Shown here: piece after piece, positions 14,001 to 28,200 of the stretch
Position numbering within the stretch: position 1 is the first letter of the stretch
Layout of the letters: every line of letters begins with the position of its first letter
From: Hofstenia miamia
Taxonomy: Eukaryota; Xenacoelomorpha; Acoela
Direction: 5' to 3'
NCBI GenBank assembly: GCA_004352715.1
Contig: SCFE01000002.1
Coordinates: forward strand, 5,328,755 to 5,392,754
DNA length: 64,000 nucleotides
Notes under the pieces: model-generated
Databases searched by the model: none
What the model saw: only the letters and a program-made list of their open reading frames with translations
Told to the model about the DNA's origin: nothing
Translations under genes and position numbers: made by a program

Positions 14001-17000
14001 GATGGGTGATCGCCAAACGCACCGAACCCTAGTAGAAGTCGATAGTGGTATTCTGCATGAAAAAGAAAAACTTGGTGACCCCAATTCTCTTCTTAAACTC
14101 ATGGTTCTTGAAATGCGAGGTCCACTTATTTGTATATTTAAAATATTATAAATTAATGCTTAAATCAGTTATTGATTCTAAGATTTGAGCTAAGTTTTAT
14201 TGAATTTTTGTCAAAGTTCTACATTCAATTAGTTAAATTTTCGGGTCATTACTTTCCAAGGCTGGTTTAGTTAAGTTGAAAAATTTGTCATGTTATTTAA
14301 TTAGCATACTTCCCATTGGCTTGATTATATCATTCTACAATTCGTTATCTTGAACACTATGTGTTTAGCTCAAAAAACAACATACAGAATCACATTTTTC
14401 ACAGGTACCGTTAGAAACGCTGGAACCGACGCTAATGTTTATATTGAACTTAACGGAGAAAAAGATTCATCAAGTAAGCCGCCATCATTACATTTTTTCT
14501 AATTCTTGTTTAGAGCGATTTTGGATGTGTAACTCAATGACGCATACTAAAGCGTTCGCCTCAGGAAACCAAGATACGTTTATTGTGGAAGCAAAGGATC
14601 TTGGGCAATTGACCAGCATACTGTACGTAATGTATCCATTTTTCTAATGTCCTTTTTATATTTTTAGCAGTTTTTCTAATTTCACTTTCAGTTGCGACAA
14701 CTGAATAATGTTTTTCACTACCAATTGTAATTTTTTTATTTCACTTATAAAGTTTAAATTTCGATTTCATTATTTTGCATTTGATCTTATCGGGTGGCAA
14801 TCAGTCATCACATCAACCAACTAACTAAGTCTAGTATTTACCCTAACTCTAATCCTAAGCATAATTGGACCTTTAATTAATTTACATTCAACGTTTGGAT
14901 TTTTCCCGCCACTCTATAGGTGAGAACGCATTCGGTGTGAGATCATATGCCAAAGTACCTCCAAACATTGGATATAATAATGTTTTTAAATCCTTATATT
15001 ATTTGTCCATCTTCGGTGTGTTGTTATTGCTTCGTGCATATTAACCATGCCTTTTATAGAATAACTGTCAAAAGTCAAGGGCCCCGTTTGAAATGGCCTC
15101 ATTTATCGAATTGATGTAGAGCAATTCGTTGAGATTACGGTGTTCAGTAATTTCATTGTAGTTAAGTTTCGTACAGAAGCGTGATAAACAACTAGCAGGT
15201 ATAATAGTGAAGTTCATTTTGTTACAACATGGGATTTTGCAAGTTTATGAAATGGTAATTACTTTGACTACAATATAAATTTTCGAAATTTTCTTCAATA
15301 TTTATCCAACAATTTTATTTCTGTTTAGTGTTGGACATGACGACAGTGGAGGTGGCTCCGGTTGGTATTTAGATAAAGTCACTGTTGATGCTCCTGCTGA
15401 AGGTCAAAGTAATGTGTTCCCTTGTGGTCGATGGTTGGATCGGGATGAAGACGATGGATCAATACAGAGAGTTTTGGAGCCTCTGAAAACACAAGCCGAC
15501 TACTATGATAAACGTTAGTTGGTTTCTAGTATCAGTCACACTAACATCCTTAGTGTTTTGTAATGTGTAAATGTACACTCGTATGTAAAAGTCTGGCTTA
15601 TTTTGGTTTTTAGGTATTTTAGAATATCTAAAATGGCTATCATTAGTTTTGCACCATGTTTAGGATTGGGTTGTTTCCTTTGGAAGATTTTCGGTTTAAC
15701 ACATTGTGATATTATTTTGCTAATCCGGTTCTATATATGAATTATGGACTCAATATTTCTTAGTATTATGAATGTGGAAAAATTACATTCTCCATATGAG
15801 TATTTTTAGCACTAATATTTACCATGACATGGGATCATATTTATCAATAGTTGTGTCAATGTCAATATCACAAGATTTCCAAATTTTTTAGAGGGCTTGG
15901 AGAAAAATTTTCAACTTTGGATAAAACGTTTGTTTGTATCATTAAAGTCTCGAAAATGGGGGTGACCACCAAATTTTTGTTATAGACACTAATATAGATT
16001 AATCACAAAAAAAGGCTGTAAATTGCTACTTTTAAGTATTAGTTCTTTAAGCCTGATACATGCTTAAAATTTTCTTTTTTCCTTTTCAACGTCTTAAAGG
16101 GAGTTCAGCATTGAGTTAGTTTGGTCAAGATTGTTCAATGCATTTCCAGTTAATTCCTTTTCTTGATTAATTTTTTTTCCCATATGATCTCCTTCTTTTA
16201 TCTCATAATTCATTTGATTGTCCCATTCTCCTATTCTTCAGTTGTGATAATTCAGTTAGGCAAATTATCTGCTCTAGATGTTAAAAAACACAACCATTGC
16301 TATTTGATTGTATCTAGAACCACAAATTTGGCGAAATTTACAAGATGTTCATTACTTTACATAAAAAATGAAATAGACTCCTATCCATCTCATGGAATCA
16401 TTTTTTAAAAATTTTCCTAATTCTATTGCATGGGATAGAAATTCCTTTTCCCATGAGACGTTCTACAGTAGTCCATTAAGAATGTCATTGATGTAATGCG
16501 AGATTAACAACTCTTTATTTTTTTGATTTTTAGGTAATTCGACTTCAAAGATATCCTTTGCAACTTCTTTCAAGCTTTCTTTTAGATGTTCCTTATGAAG
16601 TCACAACAGTAACTTCAGACCAATCTAATGCTGGTACAGAAGCAGATGTCTTCATTGCAATCTATGGCGAGGATTCTTGCACCAATGAAACCTCACTTGC
16701 ATCTTCCAAGTTGGAAAGAAAACAGAGCTTCAAGCGTGGACAAACGTCGCAGTTTATTGTTGATGTAAGCCTGTTTTAATCATAATTAGGAAAATATGTA
16801 CGTCTAATTCTTTAATTTGTATTTTTAGAATTTTTTCATGAATCCAACATTTTAAGTTTTTTCTTAGATGTTAGATATCGCAAGCAGTATCAAAAAAATT
16901 AGAATTGGTCATTCCAATAGAAATGGTGGCGCTGGTTGGCACCTTTCATCTGTAACAGTTCGAAAACTCATCGATTATGCCGATATCTCAAAGGTATGTC

Positions 17001-18422
17001 CACATTTCCTTACCTTTAATTTCCTTTGATATTAAAAAAAGTTCATTAATGTAGTGTTTAAATGCGAAATGAACTAATTTATGTCGTAATGTTTCGTAGG
17101 GTTCAATCATCTACAAATTTGATTGCAATCGTTGGCTGGATTATAAAGAAGACGACCAGTCGATTGTTCGGGAACTCGTACCATCAGCAGTTTTGCAAGA
17201 ATCTCTCGATCAAAATGGTCATTTGCGGCAAGAGAACGTACAGATCAGTACTCTGGATCGTAAGCTCTTGCTTAGTTAGATTACATTAAAAATGTCAGTA
17301 TTTGTCTTATGCGAATTTAGTTTTTCATTAATTTGTAGTCCCTTCATTTTCACAACTATAACCTACACTTATGCTTTTTGCGTAAGTCTAAAACGTTTTT
17401 TAGTCTTGGTTTCGTTCAGTAGGTATAGTTATTTTATGTCATTTGGCAAAACTTCTAAACTACTAATTTATATTTTTTGAGTAAGTAATTCAAAAGGGGT
17501 GTTTACTAAAAAGACTTAATTTTTCAGAGAGATCTGAATAACTAATATCATTTTTCTTACTCTTTGTCATTAGTTGAATAGCATCTATCTCTACGAATAT
17601 CATTTGACAGCTTCTTAGTAGTATGCGTGATATGAAATGAAGGAACCAACTAGAACTTGCAGTTGAATGCACGCATGTCAACGAGGGTATTTAATTAATA
17701 TTTTTATTCAGGTTTTGTGTTTTTTCAATAAATTTAATGTTTTTTATTTCTATGCTTACAAACCATTGTAGGAAATGGACGAATTCTGTCTAATATCAAC
17801 TCATAGATTTAAGGTTCTTTTCTGTCCTTATTGCCCAACATCCGAATTATACTTCGCTTAGACATTTTGCACAACAGATTCTCACATTTCTCGAAGCTGC
17901 ATGCATTGACCATATCTCCACACGTTTGCAAATGCATTTACCGCATGAAGACTTAGGACTTTATATGAAGTGTTTTTAGTTTGAATGTTTTGCGATAGGA
18001 GGGCTTAATTTTTCTAAGGATGAACTTAGTTTAGTTGAAATATATACAAGTACCAAAGTTTAGATCGAGCTTACAAAGTGCTTGTGTACACTGGCAAAGT
18101 GAATGGTGCAGGCACAGACGCTAATGTATTTCTTACTATTTATGGTGAGAACGGAGATTCTGGAGAAAGAAAACTCACACGGAGTGAAACACACAGAGAC
18201 AAATTTGAGAAAAATAATGTAAGATCTTCGTTTTTGTTAAATTCTTCTAGTTTTAAGTTTAAGTATTTAAATGCATATTCACTTACAGTTTACTAAAGTG
18301 CTCGTTAAAATATAACTCTATATAGTGTCAGCAAGTCGCCATTTTCTACTGTACATATATATNNNNNNNNNNNNNNNNNNNNNNNNNNNNNNNNNNNNNN
18401 NNNNNNNNNNNNNNNNNNNNNN

Positions 18423-18459
<37 letters not shown>

Positions 18460-19245
18460 AATAGTGTTTATATAAACAAATTACTAAAATATTCCAAAAA
18501 ATATTATTGGGTGAATTTTTAGAACCAAAAATGACAGATTTGGTGCTTTATAAACCAAAATAAAATTTACTATTCACAAAGTGTGAATGTATGTCATATA
18601 TAAATGTTATATATTTTTCAAATCCTTTTATTTAAAAGTTGATGCAATAACATTTTTTATAGTTATTTCTTCAACTAACGTATACCTGGTGCGTTTGAAG
18701 CTTAGTGTTTTGAAAAATTTTTAAGCTTGAAATAGCTGTATATAAATATTATCAAATTCAATCTGAAAATCCCACAATAATTAATCTCGAATAATTAGCA
18801 ACTTGTTTAGTGTACTAATATCTAAGTATTACAATACATTTTGAAAATAGTTTTATAAGTCAGACAGCAGAAGCCTATTATACAAGGGAAACTTTGTTTT
18901 TATAATTGCTCTATCTATTGCCTAATACGCCTTGATACTCCATGTTCTAAATTTTGTGCAATCAGTATTAATATTATAGTTTTACTAGAAATCGTTTTGT
19001 TAATTTGGCAGAATAATATTAACTCATTGTTGAAACGAATTAGTAGATGAACTGTATGCTGGCATTGCTAAATGTAATGTTGACGACCAGCTTTCACAAT
19101 GAAAATAATATAGGGCATCATTCTGATATAAAATTTCCAAAATACTTATATGTACACTAAACTGATGCACTAGAACAGTGACTCAGGCCGATTTGCTTCT
19201 AGCCCTAATATATATTGTGCGTATGCGATTAAATTGTGCTCTTTT

Positions 19246-19282
<37 letters not shown>

Positions 19283-22200
19283 TGTTANNNNNNNNNNNNN
19301 NNNNNNNNNNNNNNNNNNNNNNNNNNNNNNNNNNNNNNNNNNNNNNNNNNNNNNNNNNNNNNNNNNNNNNNNNNNNNNNNNNNNNNNNNNNNNNNNNNNN
19401 NNNNNNNNNNNNNNNNNNNNNNNNNNNNNNNNNNNNNNNNNNNNNNNNNNNNNNNNNNNNNNNNNNNNNNNNNNNNNNNNNNNNNNATATATATATATAA
19501 TGTTAGCTATAATCATCTTTCACCTTTCAATATTAAAATCGCTTTTTTTTTACACAAGAATTTACTTAAATTCTTCCGTCTTGTAAAAATCTTAGATTTA
19601 TATTATATTATATATATATATAGAAATTTAGTATTTTGTCGCATTATATAACATATTATTTAAGGACGCTTATTTATTAGTTTAGTGATTAATTATAATT
19701 GAAAGAACTTTAGTAAGGGTAAACGTAAACTTTGCAATTTATAAATTATTATTAGTGTGATATATTCACTGTCAATGCTGTTGATTTGAGCAAACTCACG
19801 AAAGTACGTGTTCGCCATGACAACAGTGGTTTTAAATCCGCAGCTTGGTTCTTGGACAGAATCGAAATTGAAGACGACACTAAAGAAGTCACGACGTTTC
19901 GTTGCGAAAGGTGGTTAGCTAAGAACAAAGATGATGGAAAAATTGAAAGAAGTCTTTATGCAGAGGTATTATTTTCACATTTCCACAACTTTATTCTCAA
20001 AACAACCAGAATTCTCAGTCTATTATTTAATTTCTTATATCATTTCATTACAAATGGTTTAATTGGTTTAATTAAGCCATTGTTTTAAGAAGAAGCATGC
20101 AAAGATCGTAGATTAATTTGATTTTTCACTCTTTTTTGTCCAATGCCAATAGTTTTATATTCTTACTCACAGATTTCAGAAATATTGATTTACGAATTCC
20201 ATCTGAATAAACAATAGAAATGTTAATTTTAGTTGTAAAACCAAAATATGCATTAATTTACGATTTTTATTATACGTCTAAAATGCGGCCAGATAATTGA
20301 GTACAGCGCCAAATCATTACTCGTCATTAACAGATTAGTAAACATGCCAATCTGACCTGATCGATTCGAGGGTAAGCCATATGTCAGAAATCTGAAATAT
20401 ATTTACAAATGTAGACTCAACATTTTTTCAAGTAAATTGCTCTTAAGTTTTATATGTGTAGTCAGTTTTTTTATTTAAACCAAAGCGGCAAGCGGATATC
20501 ATTTTGTTCTCACCACCCGACTAGTCGCAGCCAAATAGCTTATGATCGAGTCCAACCCGAAGTATTGTAACCCATGACTCGACCCAGGGGTCAGCCATGC
20601 AAAGCGAAAAAATACAAAATTTAAGACATTAAGCGCTATTAATTCTCATGAAAACACTGATTAAATGGAAATTTCTGAAGCATGACTCGATCCTATTAGC
20701 AAACTTATGCCCATCCTGTTTTAACTTTTCAATAGTAAAACAATATAAATTTGAATATCTGGCACATCGGGATAATTTTTAATTGACTTTATATCAGGTC
20801 ACATTGTCAGTCAAATATCTCCCGCGTTCGTCACTCTAATCAGTGATTATCATACTTGTGCTTTCAAAGGATCTCCAGTTGGAATACTATGGTTTATAGG
20901 AATTTATTCTTACTTTCTTTATGGTATCTATTGATCCATCTCGCAAAAACATAAGCATTCTAATTGTTATCCATTTTTCATTTGCTTTAAAATCCTTTAT
21001 GTACAAGATCTCTAGTGCATTAATACTTGTTATGTATTTACTTAGCAATTCTATATATTTAATTATTCAGTGTCCGGATGCGAGGTCAGAAGTCGGCCAA
21101 AATTGGCAGGAGCTAACAACTAAGTTGAATGAGAAATTTTTTAGCGAATGATAACTTATAAATATATTCAAAGAATCAAGTTTAATGCTAGCTTATCTTT
21201 AATCTAAAAAATTAATGGCATTCTATCTTTAAGGAATAAAAAAAGAGAGTTACCGACACACTTTAATGTTTGATATTTTGTTCAAATGATGCAATTTACA
21301 AAATTGGAGTATTTGTTGTTTCAAAGACTGTGTATTAATCCTAAACAGAGCCCTAGGCCTTGCATTCCATTTGTATTGTTTTACTGGTGTAGATGCGTCA
21401 TCAAGTTTATTGATTAATTAACGCGATTAACTCCCATTTATGCTGTTGAAATCACTGTGCATCATTGATTGTTAAGGTATGCATTTATTCATCCGCATCT
21501 AACTAGGTATAATGCATTTACGCAGACCTTAGTCATTTGTAAGTGAAAGGAAATCCCGGGAATTTTTTGTTTACAGGAATCTATAAATTATTATGTTTAT
21601 CATTTAGGTATGTTATTTCTTAAGAGTGATTAATGAAATAGTTCCTTTTTAAAAGTCTTTGTATTTGGCTTGGAACTCTTTCGTAATTGAACAAGTAACG
21701 ATTTTTTTGAAACTAAATTTTCCAGTCACATTTGGAAAGTAGGGCCTCCGGAAACTGAAAATTACTAGTCCCAGTTAAATCGCCCATATTGGATTAGATC
21801 CGGTCCCATGTTATTATCGGTTTCATTAAATATTTTTTCATTTGGTCCCATGGCCTAACTTCACTTTTGCTTAAATTCGCAAATATTCCAATAAAATTCT
21901 GAAATCTGTGATCCCATTTTCCTCAAATAAAGTCCCAGTCCTGCTGAAATATTTTGTCTCAGATCCCAATCCCATGGGACTAGATGATTCACATTAGATC
22001 TTTTTCAAATGTGTTGTAGAATATTAATAGCCAGGACTTTGGTCTCGCACTTGGGCTGTTCTTGTACCTCCTTTACTACGATTTTGACTGCGGCCAGTAA
22101 TTGCAGAGCGATAGTAAAGTCCAATAACCTTATACTTGTTTTTTGAATTTAAATGTCTAAAGAGGGTATTGAATCATGAACATATGTCGGAATATTATTC

Positions 22201-25200
22201 TTCCATAAATTTGGTCTTCATGAAAAATCCAAAGTTCTGTTTTGTATACTACCTTTGAAAAGTCAGTTTAAAAGAGCCATTACCCCATGATTATTTCTTA
22301 ACCCGTTATTGGTTTTCGTTCTAAACTTTTGCTTCTAAACTAACTATTTTCCTAATTGAAAATTTTAATCTGATTTAACCATATCAAATATGACAACTCA
22401 GTGCTACTATTTTAAAGTATGCTGTTATTGTTTCTATATGTAGGGATATGAGGGCGACACTGCCAGTATAACAACTGCGCGAAGTTTTGGTTCAATGCGA
22501 AGTCTCAACTCAAGTCGCGATTACAAATTTGGGGACAGTCCAAGGAGAAAAATGACACATATGCCTGTTTTTGAAGGTCCAAGTGAGTAGTTTTGTTTGC
22601 CTTTAGTAAATGAAAAATCTGAAGCAATCAACATTTCTTCATAACTTCGAAAATATATGAGTCAAAGCAAGCGTACATCTACATGTATTTCATATTAATA
22701 ATTAATTATTTATATGGTTTTCATTTTCTAAGTGTACACTTGAAATTTTAACTTTCATTTGGCATTTCTCTTCCGGGCTTCAATTGTTCGTATAATTTAA
22801 CCAGCCGTGCCAAGCCTAGCGTTTCGTTCCCACTCTACTTCGGTATAGGTAAAAAATATTACAAAATGTGTAGTTTTTTTATAATAAATACTTACTTTCA
22901 CACTTGAATTGGTACGAAGCCCAAGAATATTTAAGTACCGATAATGAACTGTTTTCAGATCAATTCCATTGTCTATGACATTTTTTCAACGTGCTTTCGA
23001 TATTCAAGGAATTGAATTACAATTGAATTACACCTTGTTTCTACCTGTTTCCGCAGTATAGTCAATACGTTGGGTCAATTTGGGTTAGGGTGATGTTTCA
23101 AAATCGCTAAATGGATCAGGTTATTTAAGGTCATTTGTTAACTCACACCCACTCCAAATAGAGGAACATTCTTTTGAATTTTTAAACAGGATGGGAAACC
23201 GGTGAAAAATCCGATGATTTATACTCGTTTGTGTAGAAGCAGAGCTGGATATGGGTCAAATGATGTGACCCATGACACATGTTACCCATGATTATCATGA
23301 CTAGGGCAACCCATTAGTCAATAGTCATTAAAGTCAGTAAAAGTAAATTTTTGGTAAGGTCAATAAAGTTTATATTTGGTGTGGCTTCATTGCTATACAA
23401 CTACTGGAATCCTATTGTCTAATAAAGTAAATTATTTTTCAGTGTATTTACATTATTGCTTTACATTATTAATTTCCCTCTGTTGTGTCAATAATTTCCC
23501 TTTCAATTTCAATTTTACCATGTTTCGAGTTGTTAAGTTGTTGTAACTTTTTGTTAATATTACACTAGTAATCTCTTTTAATCAGTCGGTTCACGAATCA
23601 GTGTTAGACGGATCGGGGCGGTTCGCTAGTCATTGTTAAGACAGTCTGGGTTAGTTTACTGGTCATTTTTGAATGGATGCGGTCTGGTTGGTTAGGGTCA
23701 AAGATTTATTTTTTATTGGGATTCGCGTTTTATCTATCTCAACTTATTTGAAATTTAATATTAAAAAATTATTTTAATTATTTTTGAATTATTTAGCTAT
23801 CAAGTACAATTTGAAAATAACCACAGGTCAGCAGAATGACATGGGAACAAATGCGGCGGTTTTTGTTAATGTGTTTGGAGCAGACAATAAATCGACTGGT
23901 CAACTACCTATTGAGCCATTAGAGCGGAATGGATTCAGACCACAGTCCATCGAAAAAATATCATTTGAAGCACCTGACATAGGAGAACTTTTAAAAGTCG
24001 AAGTATGTAGTTATATTACATTTCTAGTTAACATATTGTATCGTATTGTATTGATTGGTAAGTTTTGAAAATGTCTTAATTATGTTTTCGTATATAGAGC
24101 ATTCTTAGAGCATGCTATTGAGTATATTTAAGAGAAAAATACATCGGGATCGCTCCATCAGTAGCTCTGCCAATATCATTACACGTGAATCGTCAGGTCC
24201 ATGTATTATAATATAATTATATTATAACATTCAACGTTTACCAATACTGGCTTTGAAATTCAACTATAAGCAGACTCATGGAGCAGATGGTATTTTGGGA
24301 TAACAAAGTCACTAGAAATTTGTTTGTTTTCATAATAGAATGAGAAGAATAAAAATCTGAGACTATTTACCTCCGCTACCCAGCAGCGGTAAATGTTTAT
24401 ATTGATGATTTCATAGACACAGTTTTTATGTTGATTTCTAATATAGCAAAAAGTTCATGCTAATCTGTCCATTAATATTGGCAGAAAGTTGTTAAGAAAA
24501 ACAAAAAAATCTGATTTGAAAAAATTAAAAACGTTAGGAAATAATTGAATCCTCTGTAAAATACTAACCCATTATTCGGATCACTATTAAATTTCATTGG
24601 TTTTGGGATAATTTAATCGTAATTATTTTAAGAAAATGTTACGTAAAGTTGCTTACACACATCTCCAAATCTTGAAAAAGTTTTAAATTTTTGTCAGAGA
24701 AAAATGTCAATATGCTCGATGCGCTTGCTACTATCGGATTCCGAATGTACTAACCAATGATCTTTAGCGTCAAAAAAATTCGTAAAAATATGTATTCTAT
24801 GCTGAATTTTTAAAATTTCGTAAAAAGTTATTCACGGCTAAATGACCACTCTTCAATGTTCGCCTAGAATATAACGCATTTAACTCATTTTTACAACTGT
24901 TTAAATTACGTGTTTTTTCTCTTAAAAATACGTATTTAACAAATAGGGTACCAAGGTTGTAATTGGATTATTATCTCCATGTGTGAAACCTTGAATATAA
25001 ACGCAATAAAAAATTTATATTGATTTCACCCTAAAATCTAGTTTTAGCAAAAAACTGTTAATTAACAAATTTATTTTGCATTTTAATCCTCCATTGATGC
25101 ATGCAAAATCAATAAACATGCGCTCAGATAATACGATTAACAATTTGGTAACCTTTTAGCATTTCTTGTACCCATGCCAAGTGATAATGATTTAAAATTT

Positions 25201-28200
25201 TTTATTTTAGATTCTTGCTCTATATTTAAATACAAATTATTTACCATAGACTTTGAAAAAATCAGGGTTTATCATTAGGGTGGGGGTGAATTATGAACTT
25301 GTAGGAAAGATCTACTGGAGTCAGCCTTTTCTTACTAATTTTATTCTCAGACTAGAGACTTATTCCACGATCACCTTTTTACAAGATATGAAAGAGAACT
25401 ATCGATAAGACCTTTATTTTTTATGCAAAAACAAGAAATTGTACGAAGTTTTGTTAGCTTTTTTATAACGTATTATTGAATATTAAGAATTCATCCAAAG
25501 ATTGCAAGTCAATTTTAATCAGTTGTGAATTTCGTTGTTATAATTTATCATTTTTCATATCTTAGATAAGTCATGATGGCGTTTTGTCCAATCAAGGGTG
25601 GTTCCTTCAAGAACTGGAATTAGATGTCCCGTCGAAGGGGAAAATATGGCGTTTCCCGTGTAATCGATGGTTAGCGAAGGATAAAGAAGATGGTTATATT
25701 CAAAGAACTCTGTCAATTCATGATGCTTCTGTATCAACTTACCAGCCATGTATGCATTGTCAATATTTGCTTTTACATTTTTTTTCAATCAAGCAAACAT
25801 AATTTGTATTTGCATTACTGTTTCCGATTAATCGTATTTTGATTAAAATGTGTTAATTGTATATTAGTAATAGCTGTAAATCTCGTATATCTATTAGTTT
25901 TATTAAGGCTACATGCTTCTGAAATCTACCTAATGTTTTAAACAAAAGCAATTTTTCTCAAAATTATATTAGGTCGTACTAATTGTTTAAGAAAAGCAAA
26001 TTGTATAAATCCAAGTCAAGTATTACAGCATTATTTATGATAATTGTTGATATATACACTGAACGTTGACACCCTTGGTAGTACTTACAGATTTGAGTCC
26101 TTGAGGTTGCGCTTCTCTCGGCCACCTCTTATTTGATATGTGACGCCGTTCACCTTTGATAAACGAATGCAATTGGATTTCATCACCAAGATGTATCTTA
26201 GTTCAAGATAACTTTGAATATAACAATCTAATATGTTATGATCAGGAAAATAGACTGGTTGCTTGACAATAACAAGGTTCTTCGATTCCAGGAAACCTTT
26301 TGCTTTGATATGTGGGGTCGGTCATTGCCATGAATGAACGTTATTGTATTACAGGTTAATGGTGTGCAATGCAGACCAACATGGTAATGATATTTTTATG
26401 AAACGGATATTACGAGTGCTAAGCATTGACTCATTGTTACGTAAGCCTTCAAAGTAGAACTTTCCTCCCAGGGAAACTACAGTAGCAGACATAAACTTTC
26501 ATTAAAGGTGATTACTTTTATCTGTTTGCAACAGTGTGCTTGAGTCAATATTTTCTTTAGACCATCATTTCTCACCAGTAAATACTCTTTTTATTAAGAT
26601 ATGGCAGCCGGAGTCTCCCAAAATCCACACTAGCCTTTTGTTTTTAGCTACAAATTGATGCCGAACCCGTTTGCAGGTTAAATTGCAAAAAATTTCAGAC
26701 ACAATCCTTTGGACTCTTCCATGGGATAATGCAATTACAAACATCATTAAACGTCTGATTTAAAATCACAGCGGTAACTATGGCGACAACCTCATCAGTC
26801 TTTGGAGATCTTGAAAGTCAATTGTTCTCATAGTTTTTTTTCAAATTTGTCTTCTTTAAAGTCTTTTAACCATCTGAAAATAGCTGCACAACCAACTACA
26901 TTATTGCCTTGACTCTTTTTTTATTTCTTCTGTATTGAATCACCGCTAAGAGCCAAGTTAGAACAAATATACACATAATATTTTTACAGCGTTCCAAAAT
27001 CACCAAATTTTTAAGCTAGTTATAACAAACACTACCAAACGGTTTCTTAAAATTGGTATATAAGTCATATTTATTAGTGACCGAACTTTTAATTGAGCAC
27101 TATGTAGTCTTTACTCAATAGGTTAAAAAATATGATGAATAGTTACCGGAATCATCTGTGAATAATTTTGTATTTTTCGTACATCATATCATTGTGGTCT
27201 TAATAGTGATAATAATTTGTTGTTATAATTTAAATAGGTTTTTGAAATAAATTTATTTGAAAGGTTATTAGCAAAGTTGAGAGAAAGCATCTGCTTCTCT
27301 ATTTTTCTAAATAGATGTAATCCAAATGTTGGAAACCAACATTTTCAAAAATGTCAAAATACTAGATCTAGAATTTTGCCAGAACATTGAGTTACCTGAT
27401 GAATAGTTAGATTTAGTTGAATTATATTGATTTCAATCAATAAGGTCGATTTCTTTTGTTTTGTTGTGCTCCCATCACATTCGGACATATTAATATATGG
27501 TGTTGATTAATTAGCCTTGTGTGATGTTTCATAATGGCATGAGTACCAAAATGTTTTACTGGATTCCCTATCTGTCAGTTTGGGAATTTTAAAGGCACCG
27601 GTGATTTGTAGATACAGAGGAATCAGTAATGATTTAGAGTTGTTAAGATAAAATTTACTTCCACTGCAAAAGCTAAATTTTAGGAACTTAAATTTCTGTT
27701 TAGTAAAATTATGCAACCACCGTTTTATAAAGATGATTATCCTTCTTAACATCGTTTATTATGTCTCTCTCAAAATTGTCTTACAAAGTCAGTTGTTACA
27801 GTTTGTTAATTTCATCTTTTATATATTTTTTTATTTAATGTTGTTCTCCTTATTGGAAATAAGACTATTACCACTACTACAGTAAAATGTGCTCAACTCT
27901 AAAGTTTACTTACAAATTATTCTAGGGAGGTTTTTTGGCTGTTCTGATAGTAAAAGCTGTTAGAAATTAAATGCTTAGTGTAGCAGTGACCTTAGTTTTT
28001 CAGCTCATCTTCTTTAATGTTGTTTATTACGTTTTAAAAGATGCAACTTGTCAATATCACTACAAGAGATGTGACTTTCTCATTTGAAACTTTTCAAGTT
28101 GAATAGCTTAAATAAATCGCTTTAATACTGGCATATTGGATTATCTAATTTCGGCATTCATTGGGATTATTGTATTGATTAAGGGTTATCTAAAATTTGT

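Noticed and set aside
20921-21151. 76-residue frame as an extra exon between D7 and D8
   Set aside because: No PLAT-like or linker-like sequence, and adding it breaks the phase agreement between 19965 and 22444.
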